Source of the DNA: Mesorhizobium sp. AR07
GTDB taxonomy: Bacteria; Pseudomonadota; Alphaproteobacteria; Rhizobiales; Rhizobiaceae
Length of the DNA: 64,000 bases
Assembly (NCBI RefSeq): GCF_024746815.1
Contig: NZ_CP080525.1
Span: forward strand, 372,001 to 436,000
Reading direction: 5' to 3'
Part shown: positions 9,099 through 17,219 of the stretch, piece by piece
Numbering within the stretch: the first letter of the stretch is position 1
Layout of the letters: the number at the start of each line of letters is the position of its first letter
The notes under the pieces: model-generated
What the model was told of the DNA's origin: nothing
Databases searched by the model: none
What the model saw: the letters and a program-made list of their open reading frames with translations, nothing else
Position numbers and translations under genes: made by a program

Positions 9099-9355
9099 TT
9101 AATAAAACAAGGACTTACCCCCAAAAGTCCGTTCTCGTTTTTCTTCGTTTTTCCAGCCGAGGTAACGCGAGGGGTAATTCCCCTCCCAGCTCGCGTTCCT
9201 GTGACTATCGGCAAGTCCACGCGACATGGACGCGACATATTGGGGAGGTTTTCAGATGAGCACCGGCATCGTCCTTAAGGGCATTCCAATTATATTAGGG
9301 ATGGCGTATATAAATGTCTGCGCTTCTGCGCTCATTTCTAAAGGGGGAAACAATC

Positions 9356-9571
9356 ATGCAGAATGGAAAAACGCTTCAACTAGCGCTTCTGGCTTGTATA
9401 TCGCTTTTTCTCACAGACGCCGCATTAGCGAAAGATGCCTACAAGACACCTTGTAGGGCGGACGCCAGGCGGGTGTGTCACATGGACAATGATGTCAAGG
9501 CGCAAGGCTGCCTTAAACAGCACCTCAGCGAACTCACACCGGTTTGCAAGGCTTTTATCACCAAGAAATGA
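9356..9571 (+). CDS. Small secreted cysteine-rich GLG1-like repeat protein
   Basis: The 71-residue product begins at an ATG after aaagggggaaacaatc. Residues 1-25 are a Sec signal peptide (LQLALLACISLFLTDAALA|K). The mature part carries four cysteines spaced as in one cysteine-rich GLG1/FGFR repeat: C-R-A-D-A-R-R-V-C, then GCLKQHLSELTPVC. Bacterial members are small periplasmic or secreted proteins of unknown role. The region upstream is visibly richer in A and T than the flanking housekeeping DNA. The frame is open 42 bases further upstream, but the shorter start has the ribosome site and the signal peptide. Confidence 0.72.
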   Translation: MQNGKTLQLALLACISLFLTDAALAKDAYKTPCRADARRVCHMDNDVKAQGCLKQHLSELTPVCKAFITKK

Positions 9572-9657
9572 AAAGCCTACGGTGGGGCGCGCGTCAAACG
9601 GATCGACTGCCGCGCCACACAGCACCCCACCAGTGCGCGTCGCCGCTGATCGCAGTT

Positions 9658-9826
9658 CTAAAGCGGCGATGGCCCCTGAGCCTCCTGGCGCATTTCTGAG
9701 AGCCGGATAAGCCTCTCCAATGCCCGCTGATGCGCTCCTGCACGGAAGCGCTTCACGGCCTCCTGCTTCTCGCGCTCCCCGGTAGACCTCGGGCAAAGGC
9801 TGCCAGTCGGCGGTCGCCGTTCTCAT
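9658..9826 (-). pseudogene. Possible small gene broken by a one-base shift in a four-C run
   Basis: On the minus strand the frame MRTATADWQPLPEVYR is followed, in a different frame, by the helix-like stretch EREKQEAVKRFRAGAHQR...SEMRQEAQGPSPL and a TAG at 9660-9658. Removing one base from the C run at 9777-9780 joins the two into one smooth 54-residue peptide. The upstream part may reach further (GFTRRKHWGYRRPQW). It could be a decayed gene or an assembly error; it has no recognised family. Confidence 0.35.
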
Positions 9827-9992
9827 GGTCCATTGAGGCCGCCGATATCCCCAGTGCTTACGGCGCGTGAAGCCGCGCCCGGGACGCTCGGTCAATTGGC
9901 TGTCGAGCCGGGCGTACGGTTGCGGCAGGATTGACGACCAGCCCACGCAGGCGCGATCCTCGCCACGGCCAGCACAGTGAGGGCTTTGGGCG
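9827..9992. other. Rest of the 9572-9992 gap without a called gene
   Basis: Apart from the broken small reading frame at 9658-9826 and its possible upstream extension to about 9880, I see no coding or RNA signal in the 421 bases between the cysteine-rich gene and the lipoprotein gene. Confidence 0.4.
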
Positions 9993-10274
9993 ATGCGAAT
10001 GATTTGGGCCGCCGTTACAATGGCAGTGCTTGTGCTGTCCGGCTGTGATGACCGCCCAGGCGGTTGGTCCGCGATTGTCTATCCGGATCGATCCGACCGC
10101 ACAAAATTCGTTGTGACGCCGCACTTCACAAGCGCGTCATATTGCCTGGAAAATGCAAAAGAAAAGCTGAACGAGATTCAGATCAATGGCGGCGGCGACT
10201 ATGAATGCGGCTATGATTGTGAGGAATACGGAGATCCTCACCGGAGGAATGTCTGCGCGAAATACCGCAAGTAG
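9993..10274 (+). CDS. Small putative lipoprotein, unknown function
   Basis: The 93-residue product has a short type II signal peptide with lipobox LSGC at residues 15-18. The mature domain carries a W-S-A-I-V-Y-P strand, SASYCLENAK and a C-terminal cluster GDYECGYDCEEYGDP ... NVCAKYRK, so four further cysteines could form two disulfides in the periplasm. I do not recognise the family. It follows an empty stretch and is trailed by a long hairpin at 10291-10330. Location in the tRNA-linked accessory stretch suggests a non-core gene. Confidence 0.7.
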   Translation: MRMIWAAVTMAVLVLSGCDDRPGGWSAIVYPDRSDRTKFVVTPHFTSASYCLENAKEKLNEIQINGGGDYECGYDCEEYGDPHRRNVCAKYRK

Positions 10275-10290
10275 GTTCGCCAGTGGGGAC

Positions 10291-10336
10291 CAGCCCGCTG
10301 CCGGGACTTATTTGGGGTAGCAGCGGGCTGTTGGGT
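10291..10336 (+). terminator. Hairpin after the small lipoprotein gene
   Basis: A perfect 10-bp stem (cagcccgctg / cagcgggctg) with a 20-base loop is followed by ttgggttt. A second stem, gagcagcga / tcgctgctc, lies at 10350-10380. The remainder of 10275-10589 shows no gene. The weak T tract keeps confidence low for the terminator reading. Confidence 0.45.
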
Positions 10337-10589
10337 TTAGCACCCCAATGAGCAGCGAAGGGCAGCATGAGTCGCTGCTCCCGGGCACCCTATGAGAGTG
10401 GGCACGGGCGCGCGACTTACGGATTCGTAAAGAAAGTCCCTTCCTCCTAAAGGGCGCCCTTGCGGGGCGTAGCTTGCGCCAGGACCCAATTGGTGTCCTG
10501 TCAGGCGGCAGGTCGGTTCAATCTTGTTGTCGGTCATCATCATGGAGCAGCGACTGGCAGCCCCACCCACCGTGGGCAACAGCACCGGG

Positions 10590-11591
10590 CTATATCCATC
10601 TGCTTATGTGAGTGCCCGCCTTCTGGAATTCACGCATGATTTCGAGTTCGATGGCGCGGGTCATTCGCGCTTCGGAACTCCTCATGTAGAGAGAGTGGAA
10701 CTCAACATAGGCGGCAAAGAGGTCACGATGGATCCCGGAACGGATCATATCGTCAAGGATCTCGTACTCCGCCCCCTCAACGTCCAGCTTCAGAACCACC
10801 ACTTCGTACTGCCTGCGTTTGGCTCGGATCATTTGCGACAGCGAAAACGTTTCGACAAGCTCGTGCGCAAATCGCTGAGATTGATACAGACTTCCGTTGT
10901 GGCTGGGGAATATCGAGCAACCTTCATGCGTGGGGTTCGCCTGGTCCGCAGGGGGGCCGAACAGTTCGACGTAACCATCTTTCACGCTCGCCGCCTTTGC
11001 GACAATCTCCATTGCCCCTTTGTCGGAGCGCAACGCCTCAAGGTGCGGCAGGCAATGCCTGTTGGGCTCGATTAGAACGTAATCGTAGCGGTCAGGTGTG
11101 TAGTGCCGCGAAAAGAATTTATACCCTTGGCCGACGTTCGATCCACAATCGATGAACAAACCGCGATTTCGATTCGCCTCATTGAGTTTGGACAGTGCCT
11201 GCCTTGCATCGCCCGCCACGCGACGACAGAGTATCTGCGACCTGATTGGTTCGCTCAGCGATGATACCGACAATTGGAGGAACCGACCCAATCCCTCGGT
11301 TCTCAACACATTTGCTGATCGTCTGATTGTCCCGACCGCTTTGTGGCTGTCGAATGCTGCCCCCTCCAGCGGTTGAGGGGGCAGTCCAATTCGCTTCCGT
11401 TGGGCGTCTGCGAAGGCAATCGCCTGACGCTCTCGCTTAAACTCATGAAACGTCTCTCGGCCGTCCTCGCATAGGCGGACAAACCACCCGCCAAAACCCT
11501 TTGAAAGTTCAACACAGGTTTCGAAGCGATCATCGTCATACCGGGGAACAGGCACACCATTCCTCCATGTCAGCAGAAAACTCGATGCCAC
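10590..11591 (-). CDS. FkbM-family methyltransferase with an extra N-terminal domain
   Basis: Residues about 135-310 are an FkbM-type SAM-dependent methyltransferase: motif I GLFIDCGSNVGQGYKFF, the acidic strand YDYVLIEPN, and the family hallmark VVLKLDVEGAEYEILDDMI. FkbM enzymes O-methylate sugars or small molecules. In front is a separate 75-residue block (SSFLLTWRNGVPVPRYDDDRFETC ... FADAQRKRIGLPP) that I do not recognise and that looks like a free-standing small rhizobial protein. The frame runs unbroken through both, so this is a fusion or a domain extension. The start is GTG at 11591 with a weak ribosome site. It stands alone, away from the polysaccharide cluster, with a divergent neighbour. 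Confidence 0.82.
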   Translation of the reverse strand: MASSFLLTWRNGVPVPRYDDDRFETCVELSKGFGGWFVRLCEDGRETFHEFKRERQAIAFADAQRKRIGLPPQPLEGAAFDSHKAVGTIRRSANVLRTEGLGRFLQLSVSSLSEPIRSQILCRRVAGDARQALSKLNEANRNRGLFIDCGSNVGQGYKFFSRHYTPDRYDYVLIEPNRHCLPHLEALRSDKGAMEIVAKAASVKDGYVELFGPPADQANPTHEGCSIFPSHNGSLYQSQRFAHELVETFSLSQMIRAKRRQYEVVVLKLDVEGAEYEILDDMIRSGIHRDLFAAYVEFHSLYMRSSEARMTRAIELEIMREFQKAGTHISRWI

Positions 11592-11767
11592 CTCATATTA
11601 GCTTGTCGTGATGAACGTGCCGTGACAGCGGCGACTGGGCCGGGCACGTCGTAGCTAGATTACAGGTCACCAGGAGTGCTTTGCCGGCGTCCGTCACAGC
11701 ACGGTCACCGTTGTTGTCTATGTTAGTCATGCCTAATAGATAGACAGCATTGGACTAGCCAGTTCGA

Positions 11768-11799
11768 CCCAAATGGCCGTCTACCCAAATGGCCGTCTA
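11768..11799. repeat. 16-bp tandem duplication across a start codon
   Basis: The 16-base unit cccaaatggccgtcta occurs twice head to tail (11768-11783 and 11784-11799). Each copy carries an ATG, but the two ATGs are out of frame with each other; only the second opens the DUF4031 frame. Confidence 0.85.
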
Positions 11800-12055
11800 C
11801 GTCGACACTATGCGAGCCGGGCTCGGCCGCCCTGTCATGTGCCACATGTGGGCGGACTCTCTCGATGAATTATGTGCGATGGCGGACAAGATCGGTGTCC
11901 AACGGAAGTGGCTCCAGCAGCCTTCCAAAGGGTTGGACACTATCGCGTCCGATCGGTTTGGCCCGGCAGAGCATATGGCAAAATTGAACGGCGACGCGAG
12001 GATGCTCGGGACGGTAGTCAGCAGTCGCGCTTTGAGACAAGGCAAAGCCCGGTAG
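11789..12055 (+). CDS. DUF4031 domain protein
   Basis: The 88-residue product matches DUF4031: it opens with [23 protein letters not shown], then [22 protein letters not shown], the family's conserved histidine/aspartate N-terminus and the WxQ motif before a short, here degenerate, C-terminus. The family has no proven activity; the conserved H-x-x-A-D pair suggests a metal or nucleotide site. The ATG lies in a 16-base tandem duplication, which places a decoy out-of-frame ATG just upstream and may lower expression. No ribosome site is clear. Confidence 0.75.
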   Translation: MAVYVDTMRAGLGRPVMCHMWADSLDELCAMADKIGVQRKWLQQPSKGLDTIASDRFGPAEHMAKLNGDARMLGTVVSSRALRQGKAR

Positions 12056-12107
12056 AACCTTCTTGCAAAGGAAGCATTCTGTGGTTTCGTCCGAAGAGGA
12101 GATGCAA

Positions 12108-12362
12108 ATGCCGACCTATCTTGTCGAGGAGATCGAACTCAACAAAGTGACCGCGGTGCACACAGTCGATGCACACAGCCCTTTCAGGGCCGCAGCGTTT
12201 GCGGTCGGCGCTGAAGTTACCGTGCGGGTATGGGAAAGAAACTGGATTCGCGTAACGGACGAAAATCGGGGAAGGATATATGCGTTCAGTCTCGCCTTCT
12301 CCCCACTCAAAAGCGACAGGTTGAGCTCTGACGCAAAGAGATCTGGCGCTGCGTCAAGCTGA
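12108..12362 (+). CDS. Hypothetical 84-residue protein
   Basis: An ATG at 12108 follows a strong aagaggagatgcaa ribosome site. The product begins PTYLVEEIELNKVTAVHTVDAHSPFRAAAFAVGAEVTVR and contains a WERNWIRVTD block, giving a beta-rich small cytosolic protein with no signal peptide. I do not recognise a family. A TTG at 12063 would extend it by 15 residues. It converges on the Wzy-like gene and overlaps its 3' end by 9 bases. Confidence 0.6.
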   Translation: MPTYLVEEIELNKVTAVHTVDAHSPFRAAAFAVGAEVTVRVWERNWIRVTDENRGRIYAFSLAFSPLKSDRLSSDAKRSGAASS

Positions 12363-13637
12363 TGTGCGTGGTTCAGAAATGAAATGCCAATTTGGTGTGG
12401 GCGGCATGGCCTGATGCAACAGCCGCTGGTGCCTGTATTCGAGCGCGATTGCGCCCCAGATCAGGCCGAGCAGCAGATAGAGATGGCGCCAGTGGTCGAT
12501 GTCGATGAAGGTGCCGAGGCCGATATTGCCGATAAAGGCGACATAGGCGCACAACAGGTAGGGTTGCCACGGCCGGTCGCGCAGCAATATGCGGAATCCG
12601 GCTGATATCGTCCAGGCGACAAGCGTCAGGAACGACACGAAGCCGAGCCAGCCGTAGTCCATCAGCATCTTCAGCCAGATGTCGTGGGTGTCTTCGCCGA
12701 AAATTGTGCCGAAGACCAGCGGGCCGATGCCGAACGGATGCTCGAGCGCCATCTGGAAGCCGATTGCGTAACGGGCGAAGCGGCCGAGGCGGGCGGTGTC
12801 GTAGCTCTGTTCGAGATGAGCGCGGTTGGAGAACATTTCCGACACGCCGGGTAGCTGCATGATGACGATCATGGCGACGACCAGCAGTGACAGCGCGGCG
12901 ATCGTCATCACCACGACACGCAGCCGGAACATGCCGCTGGCGCTCTGCAGGAACAGGCAGCCGGTGAGCAGGACGGCCGAGACTGCGAACATGCCCCAGG
13001 CGCCGCGCGAAAAGGAGAAGAAGATGCCGGCGGTGATGATCAGCAGCGGCACCGCCAGCAGCGGCATGCGCGAGACCGGCCCGGTCAAAAGCAGATAGAG
13101 CAGATAAATGCCGGGCAGCACCAGGAACGGTCCGAATACATTCGGGTCCTGGAAGACGCCGGCGGCGCGGTCGTATTTGGTGAACATTTCCGCGCCCGGA
13201 AAAGCGTGGAAATAGCCGGCAATGCCGAGCAGAGAGGTGATTACCGCCGACACGACATAGGCGAAGAAGATCAGCCGGTAGAGGCTGGGTTGTACAGCGG
13301 TCACCGAAGCGAAGAACACCGCGGTGAAGGCGAGAAACAGCGAGACGGAGAGATAGAGCGGCGTGTTGGCCAGATCGGCCATCTGCGTCATCGAGATCAT
13401 GCCGCCGATGTTCATCGTCACCAGCAGCACCAGGAGCGGCATTGCGGCGCGCGACACCCGGAGGCCAAACAGAGCCCAGATGGTGATCAGCCCCGCCATG
13501 TAGAGTTCATAAGGCGCAGGCTCGCTGATGACGAAGCCGGACAGGAATATGCCGACGAAGATTGCGGCCGAGGAAATCAACGCGATCAGCTTGGCGTTGA
13601 CCGCGGCCTGCGGCAGCTCGTGGGAAATCGCGCTCAA
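12354..13637 (-). CDS. O-antigen/exopolysaccharide polymerase or ligase (Wzy/WaaL-like)
   Basis: A 427-residue polytopic inner-membrane protein with about ten to twelve helices. The DPNVFGPFLVLP loop and the FSRGAWGMF motif in the large central periplasmic region mark the Wzy_C/O-antigen ligase superfamily, which polymerises or transfers lipid-linked sugar repeats. The start is a TTG that overlaps the stop codon of the upstream sugar transferase gene (TTGA), so the two are translationally coupled. A longer frame exists on this strand but its upstream part is the shadow of the neighbouring gene. In this cluster, polymerase of an exopolysaccharide is the likelier role. Confidence 0.88.
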   Translation of the reverse strand: MSAISHELPQAAVNAKLIALISSAAIFVGIFLSGFVISEPAPYELYMAGLITIWALFGLRVSRAAMPLLVLLVTMNIGGMISMTQMADLANTPLYLSVSLFLAFTAVFFASVTAVQPSLYRLIFFAYVVSAVITSLLGIAGYFHAFPGAEMFTKYDRAAGVFQDPNVFGPFLVLPGIYLLYLLLTGPVSRMPLLAVPLLIITAGIFFSFSRGAWGMFAVSAVLLTGCLFLQSASGMFRLRVVVMTIAALSLLVVAMIVIMQLPGVSEMFSNRAHLEQSYDTARLGRFARYAIGFQMALEHPFGIGPLVFGTIFGEDTHDIWLKMLMDYGWLGFVSFLTLVAWTISAGFRILLRDRPWQPYLLCAYVAFIGNIGLGTFIDIDHWRHLYLLLGLIWGAIALEYRHQRLLHQAMPPTPNWHFISEPRTSA

Positions 13638-15163
13638 TAGGCGTTTTCCGTGTTCAGCAGCCGGATCGGCGTCAGGAACAGAATCCGCAAGTCGAACAGC
13701 AGCGACCAGTTCTCGATGTAATAGAGGTCGTACTCTGTCCGCATGCGGATCTTCTCGTTGGTGTCCATCTCGCCGCGCCAGCCATTGATCTGCGCCCAGC
13801 CGGTGACGCCGGGCTTGACCTTGTGGCGCGCGAAATAACCGTCGACCACTTCGTTGTAGAGAAGGTTGTGCGATTGCGCGGCGATAGCGTGCGGGCGCGG
13901 GCCGACCAGCGACAGCGAACCCAGCAGCGCGTTGAAGAACTGCGGCAGTTCGTCGATCGAAGTCTTGCGGATGAAGCGGCCGATGCGGGTGACGCGCGGA
14001 TCGTTCTTGGTCACGGTCTGCTTGGCGGTCGGGTCGGCCTTGTCCGTATACATCGAACGGAACTTGTAGACCTCGATGATCTCGTTGTTGAAGCCGTGCC
14101 GCTTCTGGTGAAACAGCACCGGCCCCTTGCTGTCGAGCTTGATGGCGATGGCGGTGGCCAGCATCACCGGCGAGAACACGACGATGCCGATGAGACTGAA
14201 GACGATATCGAAGGCGCGCTTGGCGACCGAATCCCAGTCGTTTATCGGCTTGTCGAAGATATCGAGCATCGGCACCGAGCCGATGTAGGAATAGGCGCGC
14301 GGGCGAAACTGCAGCGCGTTGGAATGTGCCGACAGCCGGATGTCGACCGGCAGCACCCACAGCTTCTTCAGCAGCTGCAGCACGCGCGATTCGGCGGTCA
14401 GCGGCAGCGATACGATCAGCATGTCGATGCGGGCGATGCGGGCGAACTCGATCAGTTCCGAGATCGTGCCGAGCTTGGGATAGCCGGCGACGATGGGCGG
14501 CGAGCGCTTGTCGCCGCGATCGTCGAAGATGCCGCAGATGCGGATGTCGTTGTAAGGCTGTTTTTCGACCGAGCGGATCAGGATTTCCGCCGCCTTGCCG
14601 CCGCCGACGATGACGGCGCGCCGCTCCATGCGGCCATCGCGCGCCCAGCGCCGGATCAGCTTCGACATCACCAGCCTGAGGCCGAACAGGAGAACGAAAC
14701 CGACGACGAACCAGGTGCCGAACAGCAGGCGCGAATAGTCTTCCGACATCTTCATGACGAACGCTGTCAGCGCCATCAGGGCGAAGGTGCCGGCCCAGAC
14801 CAGCAGGACGCGGCCGAAATTGGCGATCGGCCGCATCAGCGACACGACCTGGTAGCAGTCGGTGACGTCGAGCAGCACCACGGCCAGGAACGACGAGGCG
14901 GCGATCGTCAGCGGATACTGCCAGGCGAGATAGAACCCGATGTAGTGGAAATAGACGCCGAGCCCGGACAGGAACAGCAACCCGAATTCGACCATGCGCA
15001 GCACGCCGCTGACCATGATCGGCGACATCGTATCGCGCCTGTACTGCGAAGCGACCTGGCGGGCGACATCGTTCATGCCGCCGGGCGCATCGCCATCGGC
15101 CGGGCTGTCGAATTTACGCACCGCTTCTGCTGAAAAGCGGTGCGCGGGGTCGATCTCGTTCAT
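13634..15163 (-). CDS. Polyprenyl-phosphate sugar phosphotransferase (priming glycosyltransferase, WcaJ/WbaP type)
   Basis: This enzyme transfers a sugar-1-phosphate, commonly glucose, to undecaprenyl phosphate to start each repeat unit. It has four predicted N-terminal helices (about residues 50-165), a central nucleotide-binding-like domain with [17 protein letters not shown], a fifth membrane segment ([18 protein letters not shown]) and the C-terminal catalytic sugar transferase domain: [38 protein letters not shown] and [15 protein letters not shown]. The 509-residue length fits the long class. The ATG at 15163 was used. Upstream is a glycosyltransferase, downstream the coupled polymerase. 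Confidence 0.94.
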   Translation of the reverse strand: [509 protein letters not shown]

Positions 15164-15259
15164 GGAGTTTTCCGCAAGCTTCCCTCAGGTGAATAGCAAA
15201 AGAGAGCTAAGAAACCCTTGAAACAACGTGTGGCTTTGGAACGGCTTGGGGCCGCGGCC

Positions 15260-16390
15260 CTATCTATTGAGCGCGCCGAAGTAGGCCTTCTCGATGTCGG
15301 CGGCCATTACATCGACGCCGAAGCGTGCCTTGAGGCTGGCGCCATCGGGCATCAGCTTGCGATAGGCGGCTGGGTCGGTCAGGGCCTGGCGCATCTTGTC
15401 GGCGAGCTCGGCTGGGTCGGGCCGGATCAGGGCAGCGGAGCCGGAGCCAAAAATCTCCGGAATGCCGCCGACGGAGGTGGCGATCACCGGTTTTCCCGCG
15501 GCAAGCGCCTCCAGAACGATATAGGGCATGGCTTCGGCGCGCGAGGGAACGATGACGAGCGCAGCCAGCGCGAAAGCTTCCCGGGCAGGCATCGGCGGCA
15601 GGAAGCGGATTTGGTTCTCAAGCCCTAGTCGCTTCACTTGCGCGTGGTAGCGCGGCAGGTCGTCGCCGTCGCCGACCATGACCGCGGTAAGCGTGCGGCC
15701 GAGCCGGGGGCCGGCGAGGGCCAGCGCGTCGATGAAGATGTCCGGTCCCTTCAGGTCGCGCATCATGCCGATATAGAGCAGATCGACAGCATTGGGCCTG
15801 GTGATCGCCGGCTCGAATTCGGCGGCGCGCAATCCGTTGTAGACCAGGCTGTTGGGGATCGACGGCTCGCCGACCTTGCGGCGATAGGTTCGCCTTTCGT
15901 AGTCGGAAACAAACAGCAGGTAGTCGGTGAAGTGCGCCATGAAGCGCTCGAGCGCGAAGAACAGCTTTCCGGTGGCCGTCTTCTCGTCATAGTGGAGGGA
16001 GCCACCATGCGGCGAATAAAGGCGGGCTACGCGAGACCTTGATACCCGCAACAATGAGCCGAACAGACGAGTATAGGCGCCACCCTTGGCGCCGTGCCCG
16101 TGCAACACGTCCGGCCGCAATTCCTTGATGATCCTGTAGGTGCACCAGGCCGACGCAAGGTCGCCCGGGCCGACATGACGCTGCATCGGCGTGCGATGGA
16201 TGCCGAGCGCCAGCATGTCCTTCATTTGCTCGAACAGGCGTTCCTCGAATGCGCCGCCCGTCATCGAATCGCAGACAATGCCGACGGAATGTCCGGCCGC
16301 GACCTGCGCCTCGGTCAGGTCGCGCACATGGCGGAAAATTCCTCCGACGGGTGAGCGAAAGCAATGGACGATCCTGAGTGTGTCCGCCAC
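15260..16390 (-). CDS. Glycosyltransferase family 4 (GT-B)
   Basis: A GT-B fold enzyme that adds one sugar to the lipid-linked repeat on the cytoplasmic face. The N-terminal domain has GGIFRHVRDLTEAQVAAGHSV and DVLHGHGAKGG; the C-terminal domain has LLYIGMMRDLKGPDIFIDAL, the AALVIVPSRAEAMPYIVLEALAAGKPVIAT block with the donor-binding E-x7-E, and a VGGIPEIF loop. The start is GTG, eight bases after the stop of the export gene, so it belongs to the same transcript. Donor and acceptor are not predictable. Confidence 0.93.
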   Translation of the reverse strand: MADTLRIVHCFRSPVGGIFRHVRDLTEAQVAAGHSVGIVCDSMTGGAFEERLFEQMKDMLALGIHRTPMQRHVGPGDLASAWCTYRIIKELRPDVLHGHGAKGGAYTRLFGSLLRVSRSRVARLYSPHGGSLHYDEKTATGKLFFALERFMAHFTDYLLFVSDYERRTYRRKVGEPSIPNSLVYNGLRAAEFEPAITRPNAVDLLYIGMMRDLKGPDIFIDALALAGPRLGRTLTAVMVGDGDDLPRYHAQVKRLGLENQIRFLPPMPAREAFALAALVIVPSRAEAMPYIVLEALAAGKPVIATSVGGIPEIFGSGSAALIRPDPAELADKMRQALTDPAAYRKLMPDGASLKARFGVDVMAADIEKAYFGALNR

Positions 16391-16398
16391 GTGGTTCG

Positions 16399-16962
16399 TC
16401 AGAACAGGCGTTCGCGAACGTAAACGGTGTCGCCGGGCAGCAGCGGGTCGGAGGTGACCACGCGGCCGGTCATCACCTTGCCGTTGATGTCGCGGGTGAT
16501 GTCGACGCTTTCCTGGTTGGCGCGCGGCGTGAAACCGCCGGCAATGGCGATTGCCTTCTGCACCGTCAGGCCGGGGACATACGAATATTGGCCGGCAGCG
16601 CCCACTTCGCCCATGACGAAGATCGGCCGATAGCGATCGATCTCGACCGAAACGTCGGGATCGCGCAGATAGCCCTGCCGCAATTTGTCGGCGATTTCCT
16701 TTTCCATCTGCTGTGCGGTGTGGCCACGCGCCGGCACGGCGCCGACAAGCGGGAAGGAGAGATAGCCGGATTGGTCGACGCTGTAGGTGTTGGTCAGCCC
16801 GTCCTGCTCGAAGACCGTGACGCGGACGCGGTCGCCGGCGCCAAGACGATAGGGCTGGTTGAGCACCTCATGGAACGCAGCCGGTGTCGGCCGGTAGCTG
16901 GAACAGCCGGCGAGCATCGACACGGCAAGCAGCGCGCGAAAAAGGGAAGCAGTGCTTTTCAT
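16399..16962 (-). CDS. Polysaccharide export lipoprotein (Wza/ExoF-like, OPX family)
   Basis: The 187-residue protein has a lipobox MLAGC at residues 16-20, a poly-export domain (YRLGAGDRVRVTVFEQDGLTN ... GYLRDPDVSVEID) and one SLBB domain (RPIFVMGEVGAAGQYSYVPGLTVQKAIAIAGG). It is a short OPX protein without the C-terminal helix that spans the outer membrane in E. coli Wza, as is common in rhizobial exporters. It is first in a minus-strand unit of export, glycosyltransferase, priming and polymerase genes, divergent from the Wzc-like gene. Confidence 0.93.
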   Translation of the reverse strand: MKSTASLFRALLAVSMLAGCSSYRPTPAAFHEVLNQPYRLGAGDRVRVTVFEQDGLTNTYSVDQSGYLSFPLVGAVPARGHTAQQMEKEIADKLRQGYLRDPDVSVEIDRYRPIFVMGEVGAAGQYSYVPGLTVQKAIAIAGGFTPRANQESVDITRDINGKVMTGRVVTSDPLLPGDTVYVRERLF

Positions 16963-17219
16963 GACCGGACAGGTACCTTCGACTGGCCGCTGCAGCGTCG
17001 CAGCAACTCTGGGGATCGAGGTCCGTTATCATCCTGTTAGGGTTAATGGCCGGTAAAGGGAGCGGCAGACACTCGGCGCGTCGGCAAGAGTTTTACGATT
17101 TTTGGCGGTTTTGTTTGTCGCTCGCCAGTAAACCCTAACGAAAACTTACTTCGGTCTTAACGGCTGAGTTACCATAGTTGTTTACGGTGCGTCCTGACCC
17201 AGTATCGGAGTAGGGATGC
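16963..17219. promoter_or_regulatory. Divergent control region between export and co-polymerase genes
   Basis: These 257 bases separate the two divergently transcribed exopolysaccharide units, so both promoters should lie here. The half near the Wzc-like gene is visibly richer in A and T (around 17090-17190), unlike the flanking genes. I cannot name a regulator binding site with confidence. Confidence 0.5.

Noticed and set aside
9425..9946. A 173-codon minus-strand frame
   Set aside because: Its 3' half is antisense to the Cys-rich gene. Only a short middle part may be meaningful and is reported as a possible broken gene.
10337..10585. An 82-codon minus-strand frame after the FkbM gene
   Set aside because: It runs through two hairpins, has no ribosome site and low-complexity composition, so I do not count it as a gene.
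12354..14360. A 668-codon minus-strand frame reaching from the polymerase gene into the sugar transferase
   Set aside because: Only codons downstream of 13637 have membrane-protein character; the upstream part is a shadow of the transferase gene in another frame.
13823..15133. A 436-codon plus-strand frame
   Set aside because: It is antisense to the priming transferase and full of D, H, R and A codons typical of a high-GC shadow.
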